A stretch of DNA of 64,000 nt. It comes from a virus. Both the position numbers and the translations under genes were made by a program. The DNA is taken from positions 155,019 through 219,018 of IMG/VR virus record IMGVR_UViG_3300044701_003160; one strand, given 5' to 3'. Below, piece by piece: positions 9,273-17,313 of the stretch (position 1 is its first letter; every line of letters starts with the position of its first letter). Under the pieces are notes generated by a model. That model worked only from the letters and a program-made list of their open reading frames with translations, did not search any database and was not told the origin of the DNA.

Positions 9273-9280
9273 TATTTATT
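9273..9280 (-). promoter_or_regulatory. late promoter AATAAATA before gp18
   Basis: Minus-strand TTAATAAATAAT, with the core AATAAATA 34 bases upstream of the gp18 ATG. One mismatch to TATAAATA. Confidence 0.6.
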
Positions 9281-9319
9281 AAAACGACACTTTACGTAGG
9301 GGAAATAAGACGCGAATAT

Positions 9320-9550
9320 CTACCAATCAGGATATTCCCATTTTATATTATGCAATTGTCTTTTTTTGGACTCAATAACCCTCTTTACAGTACATTCTTT
9401 ACATTCATAAGAAAAAGAAGATGCAACAGGCCCTCTATCTTTGCGTGTTCTATAAAATCCATCTATTAAATTTTTTACCTCACAACAAACTCTACATTCT
9501 CTATCAGTAAGCAACAAATGACCTAATTTGATTTGCTTATCTAAATCCAT
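9320..9550 (-). CDS. small Cys4 zinc-motif protein
   Basis: 76 residues from the ATG at 9550, which overlaps the gp17 stop as TGATG; five more upstream codons are open (ATG at 9565). It has CRVCCEVK, about 30 residues later YECKEC, and a Lys/Arg-rich tail. This paired CxxC layout resembles the zinc module found at the start of many phage HNH or endonuclease VII-like proteins, but no catalytic domain follows. A related module is encoded at 60317. Function unknown. Confidence 0.65.
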   Translation of the reverse strand: MDLDKQIKLGHLLLTDRECRVCCEVKNLIDGFYRTRKDRGPVASSFSYECKECTVKRVIESKKRQLHNIKWEYPDW

Positions 9551-11196
9551 CACATATATTCCCACATATATGCGCGATCTCCGTATTCATCTAGGTGCCA
9601 TCTATCACCATCCTGATCAACAAAACTATCTTCATCTAAACCATCAGAAACAAATCCAAATGGTGACATATCTTGTTCGATTTGATTCCTCTGCTCTTCA
9701 TATAATCTCTTTCTTACATCTTGATCAGTAAGTTCTTTAAAATAATCTTGTGCTACTAACCAAGCATAAATTACAAGGCACATCGCTAAGTCATCATTAC
9801 ATCCTTCTTCTGCTTCAAATGAATTGTGTTTTTGAATAAAGGTTGTAAGCTCACTAATAATCTCATAATCATTTAAATATAACTTGTCTTCTTCGATCAT
9901 CGTTTTGAGATTCAGACATCCAACTTTCTTCACTGTTTTGGACATCTTAACTCCCAACTGAGTCTTCTTTCCAGAAAACCCTTGTCCAACAATTTGACCT
10001 GCTCTTCCTCTCATAGAGCACATAAGAAGGTTATTATATTCTAAGTCATACTGTAGGATTGAAGCCACCTGGTCTCCAACATCATTAACTTCACATAAAA
10101 TGTAAGCATCATTATAACTTTTTGCTATATCGTAAATAATACTTGGAAATAGCATAGGTTTTATTTCATTATTTCGATACTTAGCGACTACCTTATGTGG
10201 GAATTGTGTGATATCTACCACAGCAAACGCAGAGTAATCGCTTCCTACGCCTCTAGCAACGTCTACAGTAATCAAATAGTCGTGCTCTTCTACAGGATCC
10301 ACATAAACGTCTAAACCTGCACTACGGGTCTTAGGGTGGTCATATACGAGGGTTCTGAGTTTGCTTGGAGAGATTAAAGTATCAACTGATCCTAAGAACT
10401 CACATTCAAACTCAACCTTAAATTGAGAGTCTGAAGTGTTTGCAATTGTTTGCTTTTTCCACTCTTCATCTCTTCCAGGAACTTCACTCCAATGAACATC
10501 AGTAAATACATATTCATTTTTACCTTTCTCAGCATCGTGCCACATTCGGTAGAAATGGTTCATACCGTGTGGAGTAGAAACTATAATAACTTTAGTATTT
10601 TTACCTGAAGTAATTGTAGGATAAACTGAAGCAAAGAAAGAATCTGCAATATGGTTTGGAACGAAAGCAAATTCGTCCAGAAATAAGATATTGAATGACA
10701 TACCACGAACAGCAGAAGCAGAAGTAGAAGCAGCCAAGATTTTACTTCCATTTTCCAATTCAAGAGATCCTTTATTCCAAGATATGATACCTTGTTGCAT
10801 CCACTTAGGAAGATTTTCATAAGCAGTTTGAAGTCTATCTAAAAGTTCTCTTGCAGTCGCCGCTTTGTTTGCAAGAATACCAATATTTACATTATCATTA
10901 AAGACTGCATAGTGAAGTAGAAAAGATACTACAGTAGTACTTTTTCCAGTTTGCCGAGGCATTTTGCAGATATTAAATCTGTGATTATGGAAATTTTTAA
11001 TTAATTTTTCTTGAAAGTGATATGGTTTAAATGTCTGCAAACCGTGGTCAAGAGTCACAATTTTTACATAATTGTTTGCAAAATAAACAGGATCCTCCTG
11101 ACATTTAACAAACTCAAGAATTTGTTCTTGAGTAAATTCAATAGCAGTATTTGCCTTCTTTAATAAAGGATTACCAAGATAAACATCATTTGACAT
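9550..11196 (-). CDS. 17: terminase large subunit gp17
   Basis: 548 residues (T4 gp17 610). ATP-driven packaging motor and headful nuclease. Walker A is PRQTGKST near residues 80-87, Walker B ILFLDEFAF near 170-177, followed by the coupling motif in IIVSTPHG. The RNase H-like nuclease domain begins at TVDVARGVGSDYSAFAVVD and has further acidic residues in ILCEVND and CNDDLAM. The gene is uninterrupted; no intron is present. Confidence 0.97.
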   Translation of the reverse strand: MSNDVYLGNPLLKKANTAIEFTQEQILEFVKCQEDPVYFANNYVKIVTLDHGLQTFKPYHFQEKLIKNFHNHRFNICKMPRQTGKSTTVVSFLLHYAVFNDNVNIGILANKAATARELLDRLQTAYENLPKWMQQGIISWNKGSLELENGSKILAASTSASAVRGMSFNILFLDEFAFVPNHIADSFFASVYPTITSGKNTKVIIVSTPHGMNHFYRMWHDAEKGKNEYVFTDVHWSEVPGRDEEWKKQTIANTSDSQFKVEFECEFLGSVDTLISPSKLRTLVYDHPKTRSAGLDVYVDPVEEHDYLITVDVARGVGSDYSAFAVVDITQFPHKVVAKYRNNEIKPMLFPSIIYDIAKSYNDAYILCEVNDVGDQVASILQYDLEYNNLLMCSMRGRAGQIVGQGFSGKKTQLGVKMSKTVKKVGCLNLKTMIEEDKLYLNDYEIISELTTFIQKHNSFEAEEGCNDDLAMCLVIYAWLVAQDYFKELTDQDVRKRLYEEQRNQIEQDMSPFGFVSDGLDEDSFVDQDGDRWHLDEYGDRAYMWEYM

Positions 11197-11211
11197 AATA
11201 AAACCTATTTG

Positions 11212-13155
11212 TTAATTACAATTCCAACGACGGAGTGCTTTGTTGATATTGCTATCAGGATCTCTTGCAGTCTTTGCGGAAGTAAGTTTAGATTTCATTC
11301 CAGACATACGACTACAAAAAGACTTACGACGAGATGCTCTTTTTCCCGTTGGATTTTTTTCAGTTACTGCAGTTTGAAGTTTTGATCCAGGATTTTCTCT
11401 ACGATATGCCTTAACTGCTTCTGGACTTAATCCATCAGTTCTATCCTTTCGATTAACTGATTGCCAATCTTCTTCAATCTCAACTTCTTCTCCCATCGGT
11501 TTTACATAATTTTTATTTGATCCTGGTTTCGCCGCACTTCCACCTTGAGGACCAAATGCTTGAATTAATGGTTGTCCCGGTTGAAGATCTGAAACCGAAT
11601 GATAGACTACATTACACCCAGGATAAACTTTTTGAAGTTCATCATTAATTTCTTTGCGAGTAGGAAGTTTTACCTGAGGGAAAAATATTTTGAGTGAATA
11701 GTATTTCCCTCTCCAAGAAAGAGTAACTGCAATGATATTGCCAGTTTGTGCTTGGAGTCTTGTTGCTTCATCTACTTGAGATTTAAATCCCTTAATTGGT
11801 TCGGGTTTAATCAAATCAACAACCTCAGCAAAAGTATTTCCATCTAAGTCTTCAATAGTTACATCTTCTTTTTTTACACATCTATTGTATTTTTTACCAA
11901 AAAGTTTTTGAGTACCTTTCTTTTCATATCCAGGCCAACATTTCATCTCATCCATAATTTTATCAACCAATTTTTGTTCTTCCATCTCACCACTTGCCAC
12001 ATAATCTGCAGCAGTGTCGATATAATCTGCTGCTTTAGTGATCTTTGACTGAACCCAAGCTTCTAAATCACCTTCACCTTTACCAACCTTTTTCTCCAAT
12101 CTTTTAAGTGCATTATGAATAGTTTTTAATTCTGATCTTGCCATAGAATATTCTTCATCTTTCACAGAAACTTTATCCCACGCCTTTTCTCCGTATGAAC
12201 ATTGTGATTTTGTTTCTCTTTTATCACATAATGGACAATACCTTTCTTCTTCTTGCATAGTTGCCTCTGATTTAGTTCCCCAGTTATCTGCGCCAACTTT
12301 ACGACATTTAACAAGTGCTCCAGATGCATATGCACTCGGCCAAACATCATATCGAGACTTTACTTTGTGATAACAAGCATCTTTTTTGCCACTACCTTTG
12401 CCAGGTTTGTCTTTGACTTCTTGTAGGTCCATTTCTTCAGTTCTTACGTTAGTTGGTTTTGCTCCACCAGTTTTTTGTGGTTGATTTGGGTCTTGAATAT
12501 TTTTTCTACGTCTTGCCGATTCTTCTTCATCTTTTGAAAGTGCTCTTTTCATTTTAGAACTCCCACATTTTGGAGTAGAAGTTTGACCTTCTTGACGAGC
12601 ACACGGTTTTCCTGCCCACTTTCCACCAAGTTGAACCCATCCACTTTTACCATCAGAAGATTTAGATTTGCCAAACCAATCACGAAGACCTTCATCGCCA
12701 GATTTAGTTTCTTCTTTTAAATTATCAATCCAATCATCAGGAGTTTTACCATTTTTATCTACAAAAGCATTGTGTAATTGTTTTGCAGTCATATCATTTT
12801 TTTTCATAATATTGCGCATTAATTTATCGACAGAATCATAAGAAGTATCTTTTAATTTTTTTAATCGATCCTCAAGTTCTGCAACTGCAGTATCTTCACA
12901 TCCACAATGTTCTTTTACATCTTTGAATTTTTTATGATGCTTTTTGGCATCTGCTTCCATTTTTTTCAAACGAGTATAATAATCTGGAATTTCATCAAGA
13001 TGTTGAAGAGCAATATTCATTGCTAGCTCATGATCTTTAGTATGTTCGTGCTCAATAGGTTCTCCCATATCAAGTTGCCTTTGTATGAAAGAAACTTCTA
13101 GACGATGCTTCTTTGCAATTTGTTCAACAGTTTTATGGGACTTAAATTTATTCAT
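11212..13155 (-). CDS. mosaic cyanophage protein with several small domains
   Basis: 647 residues, not a T4 homologue. The N-terminal 70 residues contain MGEPIEHEHTKDHELA, like the DUF5661 type. Residues about 165-230 carry GWVQLGGKWAGKPCARQEGQ and a KCGSSKMKRAL element. About 258-298 is a Cys-containing block with YDVWPSAYASGALVKCR, then a zinc-like CPLCDKRETKSQC. The last 70 residues end with KSFCSRMSGMKSKLTSAKTA and RRWNCN. To my knowledge the last two blocks recur in cyanophage and giant-virus proteins as unnamed domains. Position between gp16 and gp17 suggests a late or packaged protein. Function unknown. Confidence 0.8.
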   Translation of the reverse strand: MNKFKSHKTVEQIAKKHRLEVSFIQRQLDMGEPIEHEHTKDHELAMNIALQHLDEIPDYYTRLKKMEADAKKHHKKFKDVKEHCGCEDTAVAELEDRLKKLKDTSYDSVDKLMRNIMKKNDMTAKQLHNAFVDKNGKTPDDWIDNLKEETKSGDEGLRDWFGKSKSSDGKSGWVQLGGKWAGKPCARQEGQTSTPKCGSSKMKRALSKDEEESARRRKNIQDPNQPQKTGGAKPTNVRTEEMDLQEVKDKPGKGSGKKDACYHKVKSRYDVWPSAYASGALVKCRKVGADNWGTKSEATMQEEERYCPLCDKRETKSQCSYGEKAWDKVSVKDEEYSMARSELKTIHNALKRLEKKVGKGEGDLEAWVQSKITKAADYIDTAADYVASGEMEEQKLVDKIMDEMKCWPGYEKKGTQKLFGKKYNRCVKKEDVTIEDLDGNTFAEVVDLIKPEPIKGFKSQVDEATRLQAQTGNIIAVTLSWRGKYYSLKIFFPQVKLPTRKEINDELQKVYPGCNVVYHSVSDLQPGQPLIQAFGPQGGSAAKPGSNKNYVKPMGEEVEIEEDWQSVNRKDRTDGLSPEAVKAYRRENPGSKLQTAVTEKNPTGKRASRRKSFCSRMSGMKSKLTSAKTARDPDSNINKALRRWNCN

Positions 13156-13176
13156 TAGTTAAATGAACCCTTTATG

Positions 13177-13184
13177 TATTTATT
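13177..13184 (-). promoter_or_regulatory. late promoter AATAAATA
   Basis: Minus-strand AATAAATA overlapping the end of the gp16 gene, 22 bases before the ATG at 13155. Confidence 0.55.
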
Positions 13185-13614
13185 GTTCAGATTGATTCTG
13201 CGATTGTTGCTTTAACAGTTTTGCCAATTCTGTAGTAGAACCAACAAAGAGTGCATTATTTACTGTTGTGGGTCCCTTTGGACTATCCTCTTCAACATCT
13301 TTTTTGATCTTATGTAATGCCATAAGTTTTTCTGCAATTTCACTTGTATTCTTAATTAATTGTCCTGCAACTTCGTAAGCACGAGGCATTTCACTTTCTT
13401 GTGCCAATTCAAGAATTCCATTAATCGCTTCCTGTCCCTTTTCTACAAGAGAATATAAATTTCCTCTTGCATAATCATAATCTTTTTTAATATCATCAGC
13501 ATCTGAAGCATATTTTTCTATCTTTTCAGAAACCTTTTCTGCTTCAACAGGAACTATTTCTCCCTCCACATTAAAAGTTTCGTTTAACTTATCGAACTTT
13601 TTAGTCATTTTCAT
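13180..13614 (-). CDS. 16: terminase small subunit gp16
   Basis: 144 residues (T4 gp16 164). Predominantly helical, with the central SLVEKGQEAINGILELAQES and PRAYEVAGQLIKNTSEIAEKL segments typical of the T4 small terminase coiled-coil core, and a VFVGSTxELxKLL-like C-terminus (here LFVGSTTELAKLLKQ). It forms rings that recognise DNA for packaging and stimulate the gp17 ATPase. Confidence 0.92.
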   Translation of the reverse strand: MKMTKKFDKLNETFNVEGEIVPVEAEKVSEKIEKYASDADDIKKDYDYARGNLYSLVEKGQEAINGILELAQESEMPRAYEVAGQLIKNTSEIAEKLMALHKIKKDVEEDSPKGPTTVNNALFVGSTTELAKLLKQQSQNQSEQ

Positions 13615-13620
13615 ATCTTA

Positions 13621-14622
13621 TCAAAATACAGTTCCATTAAATCCAAAATCATCTCCATCTTCAATTAGAGCACTATCTGCAGAAGTGATTGATTTTACTT
13701 CAGCACCTGATAAATGAGCAGTAATTGTTGTATTATCTTTTCCTCTTTCCACAGTAAGAATATTTCCTGACTTTGAAGTTACGTAAATTTCTTCACCTTC
13801 CAAATCAAGGTAACTATTAATTGCAATAGAACTTGCATCATTCACTTCTATTAAGGTAGTATCAGTTGTAATATCTTTTGATATATTTGTAATAACTATA
13901 CCAGTATAATTTTGAATTGCTCTTGGTTCGACTGAATATACAATCTCTCGCGTTGGAGTTGAAGTAGGATCTCCAGCAATATAACTGACAGTGGCTTTTT
14001 TGATAATATCTTTGGTTGCAGAAGAAACTGGACCAAATAGGTATGTTTTTGCAGTAAATCTTAAGGTGTAAATTAAAACTCTTCTAGTAGTAAAATCTCC
14101 CTCATAATCATCCTGCATAGTAATATTTTCTAAAATTACAGGAATATCTCTTTTTTCATTAATTGTTTCAACTAAATCAACAGTCATAGTGTATGCTGGT
14201 TGAAAATATGGTAGGATTTGTTCTACAATTTGAAGAGCATCGTCGTTCAATTTTGACATAATACTCAACTCAAATTGCATATTATATGGGACTGGTAGAT
14301 ATGCTTTTTTTGTTTCTGTACCGTCTTCTACAGACTTTGCAGTAAAGGTTTGAGTTGTTGTTGATTTTCTTGATGCATCATAAGTTAATCCTGTAAATTC
14401 AAATGACATTCTTGGCAATGTAATTTGAATCGGTTTACTTAAATTTGGCGATTGATTTAATCTTGCAAGAAATTTCTGAGTTGGACCATATGCAAGAGGA
14501 ACTTTAATTGCACTAACAACTTGCTCAGCATTGTTTACGTGCTTGATCGTAATATCATTAAATAGTGAACCAAATGAAATTACAGTTTTCCTTAAAATTT
14601 CGTGATAAAAGTACTCAAACAT
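13621..14622 (-). CDS. 15: tail sheath terminator/stabiliser gp15
   Basis: 333 residues (T4 gp15 272). N-terminus MFEYFYHEILRKTVISFGSL and the following VPLAYGPTQKFLARLNQ and LPRMSFEFTGLTYDASRK match gp15, which caps the sheath and tube and joins tail to head. The C-terminal 100 residues are extra: a beta module (DTTLIEVNDASS, EGEEIYVTSKSG, ILTVERGKDNTTITAH) that recurs in the giant baseplate proteins of this phage. Confidence 0.93.
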   Translation of the reverse strand: MFEYFYHEILRKTVISFGSLFNDITIKHVNNAEQVVSAIKVPLAYGPTQKFLARLNQSPNLSKPIQITLPRMSFEFTGLTYDASRKSTTTQTFTAKSVEDGTETKKAYLPVPYNMQFELSIMSKLNDDALQIVEQILPYFQPAYTMTVDLVETINEKRDIPVILENITMQDDYEGDFTTRRVLIYTLRFTAKTYLFGPVSSATKDIIKKATVSYIAGDPTSTPTREIVYSVEPRAIQNYTGIVITNISKDITTDTTLIEVNDASSIAINSYLDLEGEEIYVTSKSGNILTVERGKDNTTITAHLSGAEVKSITSADSALIEDGDDFGFNGTVF

Positions 14623-14644
14623 ATGATTGACTCAGGTTAAATAG

Positions 14645-14652
14645 TATTTATG
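14645..14652 (-). promoter_or_regulatory. late promoter CATAAATA before gp15
   Basis: Minus-strand CATAAATA, 23 bases upstream of the gp15 ATG at 14622, in the short gp14-gp15 gap. Confidence 0.65.
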
Positions 14653-14654
14653 TT

Positions 14655-16073
14655 TTATGGCATTCCAAATGGATTTGTTTCATCAAAATCAATAATATCG
14701 TCTGCTTCTTCCTCAATCTCATCATTCGCCGCATATCCATCTCTGCTGAGAGAAGGGACAACATTAGATGAACGTAAATAATGAGACGCACTCGATGCAG
14801 AACCAACAATACTTTCTCCAGAAATAAAATTACCGCTCAATTGGGAGACTTGAAGAACTTTTGTAGTTGAGTTCCAAGATTTAACTCTTGCAGTTACACC
14901 GCTTTGTGATCCGGTCACCAATTCGTTAAAAATAAAGTTTCCGACAGAAGTTAAGAGAGGATTTCCAATTGTAATTGTTGGTTCTGCAGTATATCCAAGT
15001 CCTGCATTTGTAATGTAAATTGCCGTGATTGATCCTGCAGTAGATACAACTGCAGTTGCTGCAGCAGATATTGTTGATATTCCTGCAAAAGTAATATTTG
15101 GTGGATTTATATATCCTGAACCAGAATTTGTAATAGTGATTATTCCTACAATTCCATCTCCAATAGTAGCAGTTGCGGCCGCACCACTACCACCACCTCC
15201 AATAAATCTTACTCCTGGAGTTGTAGTATATCCGTATCCGGCATTAGTAAGTAAAACTCTCTGAACTGACTTTGCTTGTGGATTTATATTATCATTACAT
15301 ACAACAACCCCACCGATCATTTCTGCAACTGCGGTTGCTGTTTTACCTCCAAAAGGAGCGGATGAAATACCGACAGTAGGAGTACTGGTATATCCTCCGC
15401 CACGATTTGTAATTGTGATAAATCTTATTCCACCGTTTACAATTGAAGCGGTTGCTGTCGCAGTAATTCCAACACCTGCCATTGTAAGGTTTACAAGATT
15501 TCCAACAGGTGTTTTTTCTGGATCGGTTGAGTTATCTCCTGATATTAATTCATCAATTTCATTAATACTTGTATCAATAAGTTCGTCTTCATATCTAAAG
15601 AGTTCGCATCTTAACTGATAAGTGTAACTGCCTTGAAGTTGATAGAATGGCTTTTCATGCTCTACATATTTAATTTCAAATAAACGCCTACCCAAAGGAA
15701 AATAAATTAGATCTCCTTCTTTTGGTCTTGATGACAGTTTAATATTTGATTGATTTTGAATCAGGGGTGAAATATAATTTTTAAATCTTTCCCTTGAAAT
15801 AATTAATGTAATTTCATTAAGTGCTTGAATACCAAACTTTGACAGGATTGTTGGATTATCTCCATATCCATCAAAACTATCAACATATGCCTCAATAGGA
15901 TATGCGTTATTGAATTCTGACTCAATAACTTCTCTTATGACTGTTTTCTCTGTGATATATTGTCTAGGAAGATAATGAACCTCAACACCATACATTCTCA
16001 ACTGTTCGTTGATTAGGTCTTGAATAAGACCTTGCTCTGTTTTAGATCCTTGAAGAAAAAATGGATTGAGCAT
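14655..16073 (-). CDS. 14: neck protein gp14 with repeat insertion
   Basis: 472 residues against 256 in T4. Residues 1-180 are gp14 (NPFFLQGSKTEQGLIQDLIN, YGVEVHYLPRQYITEKTVIREV, DSFDGYGDNPTILSKFG), and the last 15 (DIIDFDETNPFGMP) are its conserved end. Between about 190 and 440 lies an inserted Gly/Thr/Ile-rich beta domain with four copies of a GxGYTxxPxVxI motif (GGGYTSTPTVGI, AGYGYTTTPGVRF, SGSGYINPPNITF, AGLGYTAEPTITI). gp14 seals the head-tail joint; the insertion probably projects from the neck. Confidence 0.94.
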   Translation of the reverse strand: MLNPFFLQGSKTEQGLIQDLINEQLRMYGVEVHYLPRQYITEKTVIREVIESEFNNAYPIEAYVDSFDGYGDNPTILSKFGIQALNEITLIISRERFKNYISPLIQNQSNIKLSSRPKEGDLIYFPLGRRLFEIKYVEHEKPFYQLQGSYTYQLRCELFRYEDELIDTSINEIDELISGDNSTDPEKTPVGNLVNLTMAGVGITATATASIVNGGIRFITITNRGGGYTSTPTVGISSAPFGGKTATAVAEMIGGVVVCNDNINPQAKSVQRVLLTNAGYGYTTTPGVRFIGGGGSGAAATATIGDGIVGIITITNSGSGYINPPNITFAGISTISAAATAVVSTAGSITAIYITNAGLGYTAEPTITIGNPLLTSVGNFIFNELVTGSQSGVTARVKSWNSTTKVLQVSQLSGNFISGESIVGSASSASHYLRSSNVVPSLSRDGYAANDEIEEEADDIIDFDETNPFGMP

Positions 16074-16078
16074 AATTT

Positions 16079-16927
16079 TTATCCGATCATATCATAAGGA
16101 GGAAGTTCATAAGTATTGGACATTTTTTCCATCAATATATCAATTTCTCTTTGTGCATCATCATACATTTGTCTTCCATTTAATTCAACGCCACCAGGAA
16201 GTTTAACTCCCGTAAATTTCATCATATTTTGCCCCCACTGCTTTTTGATAAGAGAAGTTAGGTATGGTTTAATAAATGAATCATTCCATACTCGGGAATA
16301 ATCATTTGGGTCGAGGGTTGAATAACAATCAATTACAAAATATTGACTTGTTGTTACTGATCCCCAATCAATATCTAGATATAATCTATCCTGCCTCTTA
16401 TTAAATCTAATCTGCTTTTGGGTGTTTAAAAGAAAATCAAGATCCTCCAAATAAGTCTTAACCATCGCATAACTTAAGAGTTCTGTTGTTCCCCAATAGT
16501 AAATATCATTTAAAAATAACTGATATTTTACACTAAACATATTATGTGTAATAGTGTTGGCACCATCAAAAGTAAAGATTTTATTTACACCAATAACATT
16601 TGGTGGAACTTGCAAATAATTGCTATTTTCTTCATAAGTAAAAGTTGTTGCAGTCCCTACAATATTAGTTGTAACCGTTGTCGATGCAATTCCAACAGCA
16701 GGAGAAGAACCTCCTCTAGCTCTTCCCCTATCAATATCTGCTTGAGTTACCTTATACTTATAAAAAGTTGGATATACTCCATCAAAATGTCTTTCTTGAA
16801 AAAACTGAATAGCATCATCTACTAAATCTTCAATCTGTTCATCTGCAACATTAATTTCCAAAACTGGAGCTCCCAGTTTTCTCTTGCAATAATCAATAAG
16901 TTCTTGTCGAGTGGATGGTTGTGCCAT
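16079..16927 (-). CDS. 13: neck protein gp13
   Basis: 282 residues (T4 gp13 309). N-terminus STRQELIDYCKRKLGAPVLE and EQIEDLVDDAIQFFQERHFDG are diagnostic; later FINPY-type sequence reads FIKPYLTSLIKKQWGQNMMKF. With gp14 it completes the head neck so that tails can attach. The ATG shares its A with the stop of the upstream mini-gene (TAATG). Confidence 0.95.
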   Translation of the reverse strand: MAQPSTRQELIDYCKRKLGAPVLEINVADEQIEDLVDDAIQFFQERHFDGVYPTFYKYKVTQADIDRGRARGGSSPAVGIASTTVTTNIVGTATTFTYEENSNYLQVPPNVIGVNKIFTFDGANTITHNMFSVKYQLFLNDIYYWGTTELLSYAMVKTYLEDLDFLLNTQKQIRFNKRQDRLYLDIDWGSVTTSQYFVIDCYSTLDPNDYSRVWNDSFIKPYLTSLIKKQWGQNMMKFTGVKLPGGVELNGRQMYDDAQREIDILMEKMSNTYELPPYDMIG

Positions 16928-17097
16928 TAGATTCTAAGACTTGCAACGACTTCTTGTTGACTAAGATATAATTTAATATGAGATTTTGCAAGAGTTCTCA
17001 AAATTTCAATATCATCTATACTATCTATATCTCTTGAAAGTTTTTCATATTCAAACATTTTAGTCATACTCTCAAGATGAATTTGATTAGGATCCAT
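16927..17097 (-). CDS. tiny conserved-position protein before gp13
   Basis: 56 residues (MDPNQIHLESMTKMFEYEKL, later RTLAKSHIKLYLSQQEVVAS), mostly helical and mildly acidic. Its stop and the gp13 start overlap as TAATG, and its start overlaps the previous gene by 11 bases, so it is embedded in a translationally coupled chain. Function unknown; a small virion or assembly factor is possible. Confidence 0.75.
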   Translation of the reverse strand: MDPNQIHLESMTKMFEYEKLSRDIDSIDDIEILRTLAKSHIKLYLSQQEVVASLRI

Positions 17098-17311
17098 TTG
17101 CTAAGTTCCTCAATAAGGTTTTAATTTCATTCAAATCATTTTTGATTTCACTCACATCAGTCTCAAGATTTTTAATTCTTTGCGTTTCATTGTATATTCT
17201 TTTATAGTTTTCTGTATATTGTTTATATCCATCTACATCAAAATTAACTATGCCGTTTGAATTCATATCTCTTGCTAGATGATTTTTATCTTTAACTTTT
17301 ATGTAATCCAT
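17087..17311 (-). CDS. short coiled-coil protein
   Basis: 74 residues. The C-terminal half (RIKNLETDVSEIKNDLNEIK) has clear heptad spacing of hydrophobic residues, so a coiled coil is likely. The N-terminus DYIKVKDKNHLARDMNSNGI is polar. Two bases separate it from the giant gene upstream. Location among baseplate and neck genes suggests a structural or chaperone role. Confidence 0.8.
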   Translation of the reverse strand: MDYIKVKDKNHLARDMNSNGIVNFDVDGYKQYTENYKRIYNETQRIKNLETDVSEIKNDLNEIKTLLRNLANGS

Positions 17312-17313
17312 AA

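Noticed and set aside
9550-11196. Intron or intein in gp17
   Set aside because: Walker A, Walker B and nuclease motifs are in one uninterrupted frame at normal spacing.
15025-15264. Plus-strand reading frame rich in Pro, Ile and Val opposite gp14
   Set aside because: Complement of the GxGYT repeat insertion; no ribosome site, and the minus-strand gene is certain.
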